Of a DNA stretch of 64,000 bases, positions 14,622 to 28,000 are shown piece by piece. This DNA comes from Setaria digitata. Lineage: Eukaryota; Nematoda; Chromadorea; Rhabditida; Setariidae. The translations under genes were made by a program, and so were the position numbers. The notes beneath the pieces are model-generated. The model made no database searches. It saw only the letters and a program-made list of their open reading frames with translations, and had not been told where the DNA came from. The stretch covers positions 1 through 64,000 of the forward strand of contig RCAB01000014.1 of NCBI GenBank assembly GCA_003640385.1, given 5' to 3'. Within the stretch, counting starts at the first letter, position 1, and the number at the start of each line of letters is the position of its first letter.

Positions 14622-17600
14622 TAATATATACGTATATATTAAGGGGTATTATTTATTTTCCCTAAAAGAAATGATTAATCAGCCTAAACCAAATGAATTT
14701 AATAATGGATTAAGAATAACTAAACCATAAAAAAAAATCCAAGAATTCTAAAAAAAAAGAATTACTGGCTATCACGTGTTAGAAAACGATAGAGTCATTT
14801 CATTACAAAACACAATAGCAGGTGAATTATATCGACAGATGTGATAATCGACGCAAAAAAAAAAATAAATGAAAAAAATAAAATAAACAAATAACATCAA
14901 AAGGGAAAACTAAAACACCAAAACAAGTTGCTTTCGAATTGCAGAAGAAAAAAAAATACCTGATTTTCAGCATGAAATTCGGTCAAATTTTGCGTAACAA
15001 GCGTGGCGCGTAGTAATTTAGCCAACAATTCGGGTGTTATGAAATTTGATTCGACATTCAAGACACGTAGTGATGGCGACGTTTCTAACAATTCAACCAG
15101 ACCCTAAAGAGTAAAAAAGATAAAATCAAGTGTGACTTTTTTCAACCATAAAATAAAGTGAGGATGGATCTAGCTCGAGAAAATGCGAACACTAGTAAAA
15201 GCTAAAGAAATGTGCAACGGTCATTAATTTCCCTTCCAATTTAAAAATGGTTTGTCAGCAGCAAAACAACGTTTTATTCTGCCAACGTCTAAATTCGCTG
15301 CAATCATCTGATGTATTACAGCACAGCAATAGCCGTTTAAACTACTAAATGTTTCACACATTACACCATCACTCACTGGTCCATAATGACTCGTTCTAAA
15401 CTGATAAGTATTGTAAAGTGAAACAGATCGGAATTGAGTGCACTTACCCTGGCCTCCTGATCAGAGATAGCAGTATTGGCTAACGAAAGCTTTTTAATGT
15501 GCTTGCTAGCACAAGATGCTTTAATGAGAGCTTTGATACGCTCCTTTGATATTCGTTTCATGTTGTTTATATTTACTTCTGTCACCATCTCATCGTTTGC
15601 CTCAAGTTTTCTGTAATACAAAGCAAAGTTTTCACCTAAATGAACAGTCGAAATCATAAATTTCACGCTATATGTTATATAGTCTCGAACAATTCAAATG
15701 CAATATAGATTGAGCTTACTTGATGCAGTCATCAACGTCAGTTTCATTTTCAGGTTCCTCCGGAAGAATCTTCGCTTCGAAAGCCCTAACAACTCCACTA
15801 AATGTAGTTCCTGTTGTTTCATCTTGACCTTTGCCCTATAACGCTAACAAATAGTCTTATCAATGAACTCAGGAAAAAATAAGTTGCCACTGTAAGAAAG
15901 GTAAAAAGAAAACAAAGATAAAATAATAATAATAATAATGATGATACGCTTCAAAAAAAAAAAAAAAATACAGAAATAGAAAGAAATACAAAAAAATAGC
16001 TTATAGGAACTATGTATGTGACGCAAAGTATGTATTTTATTATAACATGAAAGGCAAAATATCCCTACATTTGCGTAGGCATCATACAGTCTCAATTTCC
16101 TGGAATGTGTAAAGAGAATGAACTTTTTCAGGTCAAAAGTTCAATCAAAGACTGAACGTTCCAAATCTAAAATGGTAAGACAAAGAAGTGAAAAAATAAA
16201 GAAAATGAATTCCCGTAATTGGGTAGTCAACAGACCCCATTCATAAAACTGAAGCTAATAGCAGACATGATTAAGATTGAAAAGATCGGAACCTAAGGTT
16301 GGCTTCGTGATTTTTTAGTTCTGAATGAAGTCAAGGTCATACAAATGATACCGTTATAACAGAAATAATGTTCGAAACAACCTTCAAAGCATTGTAATAC
16401 TGAGACTGGTTCAGCAAATTGTGCATTCCAAGAATACCAGCTAAATCAACGAGATCCTTTTCGGGTGCCTCATGTAGCGCTTCATCCAAATCGTCCTCAT
16501 CATCATCCAAATCCAGTTCTATGGGCATTTCCATTTTACCGGATTTCTTGTCACTACTTTCCTTTGGTTCATAAATTTTTCCTTTAGCAAAATAAAACTT
16601 TAATTCAGCATCTATAATAACGAACTGCTCAAAAAAAAAGAAAAAAAAAAACGAATAGAAGATAAATATAATGCACTAGCAGTAAAAAGATGGATAAAAT
16701 AAGGATGCAGTAAGGAAAAATTAAATATAATGAATAACAACAATGAAAAATGAAAATCAATTTAAAGGAAGGCTGGAAGTTATTGGAGTTAATCGATTAT
16801 TTTTTACTGATCAAGAAATCATAGGTAAGGCAAAAGTACGTAAAGGAAAGTCTTTACAGTAACTTTGTAAAAAAAAAAGACCACAAAACATTTCTTCAAT
16901 AATTTTTATCTTCCACTAATAGTAGATACTATGCAAACATTTGGCTACTCATTCCTCGAAAAAAAAAAAAAAAAAAGGAAAGAAACACATAAAACGTATC
17001 GAGTCATTCTCTAACTACTTAAATTTTAAACAGAAGTCCACGAAGAGAAAATGCTTTACTTCTTTTGATTGATCTGAACAACTAACCTCGTTTAATTCCA
17101 GGACTAAAGGGTACCCATTCTTCCCAATCTTCTTCCTGTTTCGCTGTTTCTTCGAGGAATAACAGCAATTTATCCCGCTGGTAAGGTCCGGTTGGCTGCT
17201 TATTCGTTTGGTTCCGACATCGCTGTGAAGGTGGGAGTAAGGAATTCTGAAAATAAAAGAAATCTCAAGTAATATGAAATAAGCTTGAACAAGTTAAAAA
17301 AATATGGAATGGATGACCGAAACAATAAGATAAGGGAGAAGAATAAAAGGAAGAAATTTACAAAAGTTTACTGCCAATTCTTAAAGCTTAATTTGCAAGA
17401 TGGAAAGCAGACAAGTAGTAATCCGCTGTACAGTCATGCAAATAATCTAACAGCTTCCTGGCAAACAAAAGAAAAATTAAAAAAAAGGTCAAATATAGGC
17501 ATAAGTTCACATCAGGATCGAAATCACTGTTGAGATCTTCGAGTTCTTCAGGCGATAACTTGGACAGCAGCCCCTCTAAATCAGCATCATCTAAATCTCG

Positions 17601-18081
17601 TAATTCTTTACCATAGATTTTTGGCGCAGCAGTACCAACTTTAGTCCGAGCTCCCGGTGCAATTATTCTAGTTTCTTCCGAATAATAACTGTAAGAATTT
17701 AAAATTTTGTATTAAAGCATTATTATGCGAGTACTCGCGCTGACTGGCTGTCTAAGAAAACACTTCAAAAGTGAAAAAGCAGTAGTACAGTAAGGAATGA
17801 AGAAAAGAAAATATCAGCTGATAATTCAGAATATCTCCAAAAGTCCAACTAAAGGATAAATTGGAATGGTAAAATAAGTAACACTTCCAGAGAAAAACCG
17901 ACGGAAGAATACATTCAGTTAACTAGCTGCTCCCACAAGAACAGCATTGGCATTTCTCAATCAATAGCTGATACCAAAATTTCAAAAATTTTTCTTGCAA
18001 TTTTATAAAAGAAAAAAGAATGATAAATTTTCAATTTATCTTAAGACAAAAAAAGATGACTTACTTACTGTTACCGCTCAT
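14326..18081 (-). CDS. tmd-1/unc-94: Tropomodulin, actin pointed-end capping protein
   Basis: Caps the slow-growing end of actin filaments with tropomyosin, in muscle thin filaments and membrane skeletons. Eight exons, read high to low: 18065-18081, 17511-17688, 17087-17246, 16382-16581, 15720-15835, 15448-15610, 14960-15103, 14326-14514. They join in phase to 388 residues. The N-terminal half has the tropomyosin/actin-binding segment (KIYGKELRDLDDADLEGLL, then DFDPDNSLLPPSQR and PTGPYQRDKLL). A very acidic linker follows (DLDDDEDDLDEA). The C-terminal half is the leucine-rich-repeat cap (LSLANTAISDQEAR, LRVLNVESNFITPELL, LTEFHAENQ, then VGVSFQSMEARHRVSEAL). Exon 1 codes only MSGNS plus two bases and ends at overlapping donors GTAAGTAAGT. 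Only the second keeps the frame with exon 2. A likely trans-splice acceptor lies at 18132-18133. Confidence 0.94.
14589..14617. repeat. (AT)n microsatellite
   Basis: A pure AT dinucleotide run of about 29 bases in the last intron of the tropomodulin gene, followed by further TATA-rich sequence. Confidence 0.9.
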
Positions 18082-18814
18082 TTTTCCGTGCAGGAATGCA
18101 GCGAAGCTATTCCACGCAGGTCAGAATATACCTGTAAATATGCTTGCTACAAATATCACAAAAATGAATGACGGATAGGTGAGAGTGGCTACAACGAGAG
18201 ACGAGCACAGACGAAATCATTACGGTGTACGCAAAGCTTACTGCTCTCTGCAGTACTGCATGCTGCCTAGTAAGGCATGCATTGCACGCATTGATCGGCA
18301 TAGATTTTGCACCCAGCGATGTTTGAGCAAAATCTTGGGAAGAAAAAATTGGAACTCAAGAGAGAGGAACTGGAAGAAGCAGTTAGATACAGCTGAACAG
18401 ACTAGTCTAAGCTAGAGTCTAGCAATGCAGACTTGATTGACGAGTTACCCAGTGACTGGTGCCCTAGGGAGATGTACTAGGCCTACTTATGGCCAATAGC
18501 AGTGCTACAAGAAGCTAAGAAGCGACCGCAGAGTGGAAGTGCTATCCCAAGTGACCACCAGCATGTTACAAATCAATAATGCAGCGTACGCTGCATTCAC
18601 TGCAGTAGTAGCATTTCTCTGCCGCTAGAGCTAGTCTTGTCTTGCTGCTACAAAGGCCCAATAACATCAACATCAGGCTACCTTCTAATAACAAAATTTC
18701 ATTGAGTGTTTGGCATCTAGCCAACTTGCAAAGTGTACCGCGACACTTCCTTGATGTGCAGTGTGACGCAATTCGGAGGTTCTGTAGACAGACGGTCTGC
18801 TGTTACAAATGTTT

Positions 18815-18855
18815 CGGGTTTGGGTTCGGGTTAGGTTCGGGTTTGGGTTTGGGTT
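18815..18855 (+). repeat. G-tract repeat with G-quadruplex potential
   Basis: Six GGG tracts on the plus strand, separated by TTT, TTC, TTAGGTTC, TTT and TTT, lie about 750 bp upstream of the tropomodulin start. They satisfy the usual G3N1-7 pattern except for one 8-base loop. Confidence 0.7.
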
Positions 18856-21800
18856 AGAGTACAGACTATTGTGAAATGCCGCGGATTAATTATTATTGGT
18901 TGGAATTTTGGCTGATAGCCATCTATCCAGTCAACTTTGTAAGATTACTGCGGGAACTCCCCTAGGCCTGCATTCTAATTTCACTCTTTTCTTCGCTTAT
19001 TCTTTCCCGGTAAATACTGAACATCGCTGGATATCTGGCATATTTCAGGAGAACTATTTTCCACAATTATATCGAAAACAGTTATTTGCACTAACTAGTC
19101 ATGATTTAGCATATTTTAACACTTTTGCAAACATTTATAATTCGCTCGCAGTAGCACTTTTTTCTTTCTCACCACTCCGTACATATTCCGGTTTTGTGAC
19201 CAGAAATATTTACCTTTGCCATATGCTGACCTTTGACCAATTTACCTACAAGAAGCACTGATAAATGTAAAGAGTGGTAAAGTAAAAAGGAAGAAAATGT
19301 AAACAAATAGCTTGAATGTTTTAAAAGTAAACATAGTTACAGTATTTATATTTATCTGTTCGTTTCCACATGGTAGCTCATCATTCAATATTCCTTTTGG
19401 ATTAGTGCTAATAAACCCAGCAGGGAAAGGAACGGGATGTGATTAGTAATAAATTAAGGCTTGACTGATAATAAACCATTAAGTTATCATCGAAAACGGC
19501 TATACATATATAAGCAAATGAAACAGGTTTGATAACATTGTTACGACCTGTTTCAACAATTTTCTGAAGGATAAGTAGCTAACTTAGAGAGATGTTTACT
19601 TACTTATTCATCTAAACCTATAAGTTATCCAGGTTTGCAGTTAGTAGTGCGTGAAATGTTCAAGTCATGGAATGATTGTTTTGGAAGAAATTACTATTGA
19701 TGGCTTCATTAAGTGACTTTTTAGACAAATATTAAGTTTACTACAAAAGTTTAGCCTAGCAAATAGACTGAAGCTAATTTGTTAGGCTTTTTTCATCTTT
19801 TACCACTTTATCATCTAACATTTTGCATTTCTGTCATCACTGTCGAAATTGAGTCATTTGTTTGCAATTTTCCATGTATTATTTGGGTCAAACTACCTAG
19901 TACTGATCTGTAAGATTAGTCGTGTTTGCTACGTGTTTGCTTCAGTGGATAATAACTAGTTGCTTGATCATGTTGTTCATTTATTTCCTTTTCATCGTAT
20001 CACATTTAATGGAAGTTCTATGGTAATTTATTTCTTTTTTTTTTTAAATGTAAACGTTGATAAAGTTTTGCTTGCTTAACTAAAATCATACACACTATTA
20101 TTACATTATAAGAAAACAGGAAAGTTCTACTCGAATATTTCATTAATTTCTTCATGCTAATTTTCTGCTCAGAATCTTCGAGGATAGATAATTTCAGTGT
20201 TCAGATTGCTATTTCTAGATTCGCTATTAATTTCATCCGCGAAGTTGTTAATTAATTTCCTTCCAAATTTTGCAACTCTTATTTAAAAAAAAATCAAAGT
20301 AACTTTATAGAAACATTAGAGAAGTCATTTTTACCACTTCGAGATGGGAAATTTTCCCTTAATTACACTAATTATACTACGATTGCCATCATCGCTACTG
20401 ATTATTTATATTCTCATGAATGCATAATTTTACTTGTTATTAAATAGAACTTCCTAGAGCACTGTCAGATTTCTTTCGAATTCTTTTTCGTTCACACTAC
20501 GGGAATGTTTACTAAATTTGTTTGTAGCGACGATCTGAACTGATTACTGAATATAGGTAAGAATGCAGGTTTGGCAGTTCATACCTACCGCACAGATTTT
20601 CCTTTCTTTCTTTCTTTTTTTAAAGCCTACTGATAAAAATAAAATATCATAAATAGTTGTTGACAAGAGAGAAAGGAAGAACTACAAATTGATGCATTGA
20701 TGGAAGTTAATTAACCCAGAATCGATGGAATCGGAGGATTGCACCAAATTCTGAATGCTATCCCGAAATGGAGATGACGAGAAAAAAGAAGAGGTATTTT
20801 TCTTTAGGAGACCAGCAAAAGAGATCTTTTTGTCTTTCCTGTTACGGATGCAATAAATCTCTCGACCTCCTGTTTGTCAATGTTTAATTTTCATCCTTTT
20901 TTCATTTAATATGGAGTAGTTTGTCCCCAAGCTTTACTGCTCCACCTGTACCTCTAAAATGGACCACATAAAGTATAAAAAATTATGCCATGCAAAATTA
21001 TTTAAATCAGTTGGAATTCGGCACACATTTTACATGGAAATTTGATATGTCAATTCTAGAGTTAACGATATAATTAAAAAAGAAACTGAATTCTTTAATG
21101 TAATATCTCCGGATTCCATCACAGCACTGTGATTTCTGGAATGCAGCTCAATTAAAGATGCGTTTGATACGAATCAATGATCATATACATTAAAAGTTGC
21201 TAATCTGTGCAAAAATGTCTTCCTGTATGAGTGCAACAAATGATCAAGATAGGATCGAAATCATTAACATATTTTTACATAACTAATTCTAGTCACCACA
21301 AATGGTACCTAGAGATCTATTTCTAATTTTTACATTCTCTTCTGCAGTTGTCTAGTATTATACTTGTCCTTTCACATCTTAGTATTATACCTGTTCTTAT
21401 GGATAATACTGAAATCGAAGGCAAAGATAAATGTGGAAGATTGATTGAGAAAATTTTATTTCCTTTTATGCATGACACAGTTGATATGAAAGAATATATA
21501 AGACTGTCCGAGATAGAGGAAAGGTGTCCTGCGGTAGGTACTCTGAAAAAAAGGTGACCACAATTAGAAAGGCGGACAGTTCTCATTCAATAGTGTGATG
21601 GAGTAGGATACGGAACATGGATAAGTTATCTCTTCAACGGGAGCTTTCAGGAAATCCCAGATTAAAACTTGTCTTTTCGAAACTGAAAATCACCAGAGAT
21701 ATTCATCCGAATATTTGGTGCAGTATATTTCCCGGTAGGGTAAGGGGCGGGAGGGGAGAACTGGCATGGATGTATAAATACGTGAAACATTCCCGGAAAG

Positions 21801-24126
21801 AGGGTAAATCGTCGCTATGTCCAGTCTGCAGGTTACACACTGGTCTAGAAGTTTAACTACTGTAAAAAAAAGTCTCCAACGTCAGTTACGCTGTAAGTCC
21901 TAATAGTCTAGTGGAGATTAGGTAACGTAAGTTCTGAAAGACTCGTGATATTCCCATTTATTGTCTATTGGCTGGGGTTCGCAGAGGCCTAACAATCCCA
22001 TTCAGGATTTGGCCATCATACCTACTATCCATTTCATTTTATGATAGCATCATACTTCATTTCGTATATCACATTAGTCATATCTATTTCCATTATTATA
22101 TTTGCTAACATTGAATGTCGAAAAGGAGAAATAAAAGGTCGTATTAAATTGTTGGCTGGAAGTTGGAGCTTCTAGAAAACCTTTAACTGACTAGAGCAAT
22201 TGTTCACGTTCAGTAAAGTTAGTGGCCATTGTGATGGAGAAATTAGCATTGCTGAATATGCTGTCCGAGCAGGGAATGTGCAAATCGATCACGAGAGTAG
22301 CACTAACTAGCCACTCGGGGTAGTCTGAGCTTAGTTGCAGGACTACGGTTGGATGAGTGCCCAGTGGTGCAGCTTGTTCCATCGGTCCAAGCTGTTCATT
22401 TATTTCAATTCATTGTCCCATACTTCCATCTCTTCCATTCCCTTCTTTAATCTAATTTTCCGTATGATCTGAACCATTTTATCACTAATCACAGCTCTAA
22501 CTCCGTTACGCTGTATCTACTCTATGTCCAGACTCATCCTTCCAAGTTCAACAGACTGAGTTTTGAACTTGAATTGATTGTTATGATTACTGCAACTACG
22601 ACGCAGTAAGCAGGTACTGTAAGACCACTCACAACCTGAGGACCTCTTGCATGACAGTACAGATTACTCGAAGCAGATTCGATACTTCTAGTAACGATGC
22701 ATGGTAGTCACCTTGCTCTTTCCAACGGTAGTCGTAGCGAGATAGAAGTGAAGAAAATCCCCGCATCAAATGAACTGAGTCCGTCGGAATTAACAACAGT
22801 TGACGACACATAGTTTAAAGAATTTCGCAGCCCAGTTGACGTTATTCGGTACAGAATGGTGCCACTGCGGTACAAATAGACGCATCTTCAATAGTAGTGA
22901 AGGAGGAGACAAATGATGTCTTTCGTGAAATGTTTTTAACATCCAGAGGTTCGGTTCGTTTCAGTTTGAATGAGAGAATATCCAGGCTGACAGATCGAGA
23001 CGGGTCTTTTCCAGGAGCACTAATATCACAATTACATTATCTTGCAGTACAACAGGAAGATTATCATGTCCCCAAATAAATGCCACTTCCCGGGAACCAT
23101 TTCCCGTGGCACCATCCCTTCCCTCTTCATTCTTTCCCGTCCCAGTAGATTGTTGCCTGCCTCACTCACTACAGTTGTGTTTTCAACATTTAATTGCTTA
23201 TTGAATAGGGAAGGTCCGTCCGATTTGATTTGAGAAATAATTGGTTGGAACTGGTTTTGAGTAATTACTGCAATAAGCTAATTTCGTTCTTTTCCCAGTC
23301 CGTGCAACATTCCATCTAGCGCCCTTTGCTTCTTATCGAAAATTGAACTTTCAATAGGAACTGAATGTCTACCCAAGGTTAAAGTTCACTGACCGTTTGA
23401 TATTCACCAAACAACAATCACTTTTCATTTTTTTTTCATCGTTTACACTTCGTTGATTGATGGACGACTTGACTGTTGCAACGTTTTTGAAATCGTTCGT
23501 CATTTTTCTCATTGATAAGTTATCATCAATTACTACGCTTCTTTCTAAATATTCCATTAAATGCATAAAAAAGTGCTTAGAAGCATCCCGTCCTTATCTC
23601 TTATACTACTTAATCTGTTTCCTGTAAATAATTTGGCATATTAAATCCATATTAACCCACACTCATTGTTCAGTATTTCAACCCAATTAGCTTTTATTTA
23701 ATCCCTAATTAGAGTTGCAACGTAATTTCGAGATTTCCTCCTATTTGAATTTCATCCGGAACCAAAAAGATTATTGAACATTTGTTTAAACCATGTATCG
23801 ATTTCCTTATTGTGCTTTTTTAACTACTTCACTTTTTGGGTCGAACTGAAACAAACATATTTTAGTTGTGTATCGCATTGCTTTTGCTTTAAATTTTTGA
23901 AATGATTCTAAAATTTGTCAAGAAAAAGCCAACTCATCATTCCTAGACTTTCCTTGTAATTTCAAGCAACAGTTCTCGTTGTAATATTTTCAGATTGAAT
24001 TGGGCCTCTTTTGCCTTTCCTATCATCATACTAATAACCACCAGTTGTTAATCTGTTATGCAGTAGCTAAATAGGCCTGTAGTTCGGATTTGCAAGAATC
24101 TGCCTGCATGCATGCACGCACTTAGC

Positions 24127-24832
24127 AGCAGCAGCAGCAGCAGGAAACTTCTATGAAATTCAGTCTGGCATTGAGAAATCAATTAAAAAATGTCAATTAA
24201 GAAGTTTTACTGGAAGGATAGAATTTAAGAAGAAGGAGAAAGAAGATCAACATTTCGATTGACTATTTGTAATACTTTTTATTTATCCATCATAAAATGA
24301 TTTTTATTGATTTTTTGTGTTCAGATGTTTCATAGAAGAGAGACGAATTAGTGAAATTTCGATTTTACGACGAAGAATTCGAACTATTCACGAAATAAAA
24401 ACGACTGTATTTTGATAACGATCAAAAGGATTAATCACATCCTTTCCTGATAAGTGATAATTTGTTTTGTGTGGATGAACTCTCCTCCTAGAGTTCCATT
24501 ACTCTTCAGCAGTGGTCAGTGGTGAAAGGAGAGAGAGGATGAAAAGAGAGTGATATCAATATTTATCTATTCGATGTTATCATCATGCATGCTGACAGTG
24601 CCCGTCCCGAAGTTGGTCATCAGGTCGCCTTCCTGTGAGATTCATTCGTTGGTACGTGGAACGAATTACCCGCATTCTACCCGCAACACTTCTGTAACTA
24701 CAAATGTTATCCTTCTTACGCTATCACTCTTGACCTAGAACTCCCCTTTGCCTTCTCTTCCTTCCTTCCTGCTCTTGTCAACTGTAGCGGTATCAGTACA
24801 ACAGTAGCAGTAGCAGCAGCAGCAGTAGCAGT
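24127..24832. repeat. CAG/GTA trinucleotide tracts
   Basis: Six consecutive CAG units start near 24127. A mixed CAG/GTA tract lies at about 24791-24832. Both are upstream of neurabin and outside any supported reading frame. Confidence 0.75.
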
Positions 24833-25055
24833 AATCACTGCACATCGAGGCAGTTTGTTCTTAAATTTAATTTCATTACCATTGCTGCGAGAATTACTAT
24901 CACTGCGATCATCACTCCACCACTACTTCCATTACTGATTACTGTTTTATCGTCGCTATCTATACTATATCTCAGTTTTCCAGTTTCATTTCAGTATTTT
25001 GAAAAAGTTTCGCAATTATTTCTGTCAAGCTTTGCTGAATTTCCTGAAACTGCTT

Positions 25056-25066
25056 TAATTATCTAG
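25056..25066 (+). promoter_or_regulatory. Possible trans-splice acceptor of neurabin
   Basis: TTAATTATCTAG ends two bases before the ATG at 25069. This fits a spliced-leader acceptor giving an extremely short 5' UTR. An upstream cis exon is the alternative. Confidence 0.35.
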
Positions 25067-25068
25067 AC

Positions 25069-28000
25069 ATGTCAGTATTACCAGCAGAATTAGATTTGTG
25101 CGAGGATGCACGATCAAGATTCACTCATACTAAAGCATTATTCGAGCAGCTAGAGCGTGGTGAACAGTCGTCACCTTACTACTTTTCACCTCGAACATCT
25201 CGACCTCCACCTCCACCTTTACCACCGAAACCAAGTGTGCAGTATCTACCAACTTCACCCTTATCACAGGTTCTTCATTTCGTTCATTATGTCTTGCCTA
25301 TCTATACGACCTCTAATTAGTTATGTTTTCAGTCGATTCCACGTTTAGGTAGTGTAATCAACTGAAGGTGTTCAGAAATGCTGAAGATCATTTAAATGAT
25401 TGAGTTCCAGAATTAATGAAAACTAATTTTATTTTCCCAAAACGATTACATATTTAAGTACTCCAATAATGGCAATAATGACCGCTGATTGACAACTCGA
25501 TCTTCGCATCCTTTGTTAAAGTCAGTATTTAGAATCAAGAACTTCGCTTACAGATGTGATTTTCTATGGATCTGATATGGAGATAGGTGTAGAGAAAGAA
25601 TCATATTGGTTTTAGAAATGACATTAAATTCCTTTCTTATATTTGAAATATATTTGAATCATTTATATCATCCTGAATCACTTCCATTCTTCTGGATTTC
25701 ATATTTTCACTCTCTATTATAGAAATCCCGAAATCAAGGTTGATTCGAGATACTTTTTCTTTTATTCGGCTTTATCTTTCCTGAGAACTTTTCTCTCTAT
25801 ATTAATAATGATATGAGTGAAATCGCAGAACCAACTGATTCATTGGTCGGTATGGGCATTAAAAGTTGACCCTATTTCTCGCTGACAGATATCCCGTTAA
25901 TCGTGCAGTCATTAATATCTTTAACCAGCTTATTCTTGTTTCTAATAAAGTTGTGACTGAGAAGGCCAAGATTCTACGGACTTCACTTCCTGTTTGAGAA
26001 ACTAGGATTCTGCAAATATTACTTTGGGAAGAATGCTTATCACCTACATGCATTGATATAGAAAAGGATCTGCTAGTTCCGCTTCTCCACTAAGTTCCCT
26101 TCTTTGCATCGTTTTTAAACTCTCATGTCTAAATTCAAACTAGAGAGAACTGGAAAATTATTCTTGTTAAGAGCGGATATTTATATTCAAGCTTGCATAG
26201 ACATTGATTGATAGCAACAAGTTTATGATAAACTTCCCCACTTTTTCTTCACTTCTGGTCGGCTACCACAAGGGACTCTCGATTGCTCTCAGTAGTCGAG
26301 AATGCCATCCTTTTCTACTAGTTTCCACTTTTATAAAAACGATGTTCTTCACAGCAAGCTGCTCCTTCTTCCATCGCTAATGCAACTAAAGTTTAGCTTC
26401 CTCACAACTGACCCTTTAAAACTTTCATTCTGCCCCCAGGTACAGTATGCAGTTAGTCTACCTGAAATGACCATTTTATTCTAGACATTATCACTACTAT
26501 TACTTTTCCAGCTTTTTCACTACTCTTCTTAAAGATAAATTTCAGGTAACACGCAACTTTTCTGAATTAGTGTCTGATTTAGACCGATTATCCAAAACAC
26601 ATTCTGCTCAAGCTACAAAAATTAATGGGATTGATTCTTTGAGGTAATTAGACTACCTGTTTGTCTGATCTCTTAACTTATTATTTACATACTTTCTATA
26701 AACTAATCGTAATCTTGATCTCATTTCTACAGAACTGATGTTACAGTTCTCCAATGTCAACCTTGGATTCAATAACTGCCAAGAAGGCCAGCTATGAGCC
26801 TTACTGGCGTGATCCATCTTTCTATAAAAGACGATTTGCTGGCTTGGATAGTCCGTCAACGAATGAAAATGCGACATGTGACAACGACAATATTGAAAAT
26901 GTTGCCGTGGTGGGTGCAGTTGTGCAGGATGAAAGTGACAAGGTGAAGAGATAACTTGTTCGCTTTTTTGTTTCATACTATTTACAAAATATATTAATAT
27001 TAAAAAGTTCATTTTAGATTGCCCGGGGACAAATTCTAACTTTCTTCTTTGTCACCGCGTCAGTTTTAACACTGCTATTTTATCTTCAACAAATACATTA
27101 ATATGAAAAAGTTCACTTTTTAAGTCACTTGCTTAATCTAACTTGTACTCAGTGCCTGTTTGCTAATTGGAGCTCCTTTCTGATATAAAGATGCTTCTGA
27201 AACTTGAGCACTCTTCCTTTTGAAAAAAAAAATCATTTATAAATTCCTACTCACTGACAAACAGCTTTTTTATATTCGGTGATTCCGTAATATTTATTGA
27301 AATTCGATTCCGTTTACTTTTTTACAATTATAGCTTCTCAATCGAAAAGGATTGGTTTTCAAAATGGATCAGTTTCATTTAGACATCTTGAAATGACTTT
27401 AGGAACAGGTAGTGAAGCACACTACTTACGCGCTCGTGAAAAGTCGTAAGACGGAAATCGATGAGGATAATCAGATGCAAGGAGAGATCGAGAACACGTC
27501 TGATTTCAATATGCCATTGGAGGAGTGCTCGACTGGCACGAGGAATGGAGATTTACCAGGTGTTGCTGAAGTGATACGAGGGCTATCACCTGAACTTGAT
27601 GTTGTTGGACGAAAAGTCTCCTTTAGTACTGCCCCGATCAAGGCTAGCGTTTTCTTTTAAACCCATCTGACTCGTACAGGAGTTCATTTCTTTCATATAG
27701 AGTAAGAGAAATTAAACTATTTCTTATCTCACCTATAACAAATCCATTTATTTGTCTTTACGATTTCAGTTATTTGAATCTGTGAATATATGTGAGCATT
27801 TTTCACGAGAGTCCACGTACGTGTTTTAGGTCTTCTCAACGCATAGTATAATGGACTACGACCGTCGTAATGACGAGATCGACCCGGTAGCATCATGTGC
27901 TGAATATGAACTGGAACGACGTCTTGATAAGATGCAAATATTCGATGTGCATCTGAAGAAGGGTGCTGAAGGACTAGGGGTATGATTACCAAATGCACTA

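Larger units (their letters stand above)
18082..25068. other. Large intergenic region, head-to-head
   Basis: Nearly 7 kb between the divergent tropomodulin (-) and neurabin (+) genes. The many ORFs of 60-120 codons show no family motif, no consistent splice structure and overlap on both strands, so I treat them as chance. Notable contents are a G-rich tract at 18815-18855, CAG/GTA-type trinucleotide runs at 24127-24142 and 24791-24832, and long AT-rich stretches. Unseen 5' non-coding exons of either gene could lie here. Confidence 0.6.

Noticed and set aside
18815..18855. True telomere or chromosome-end repeat
   Set aside because: Units are irregular (TTT, TTC, TTAGG) and few, and the tract lies inside gene-containing DNA. 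At most it is an interstitial remnant.
18896..19261. 121-codon plus-strand ORF, the longest in the 18-25 kb gap
   Set aside because: Hydrophobic/aromatic AT-driven composition, no recognisable motif, no supporting splice sites.
26731..26746. Alternative acceptor for neurabin exon 3 at 26731-26732
   Set aside because: It adds 14 bases and leads to an in-frame stop after about 13 codons. The acceptor at 26745-26746 keeps the long frame.
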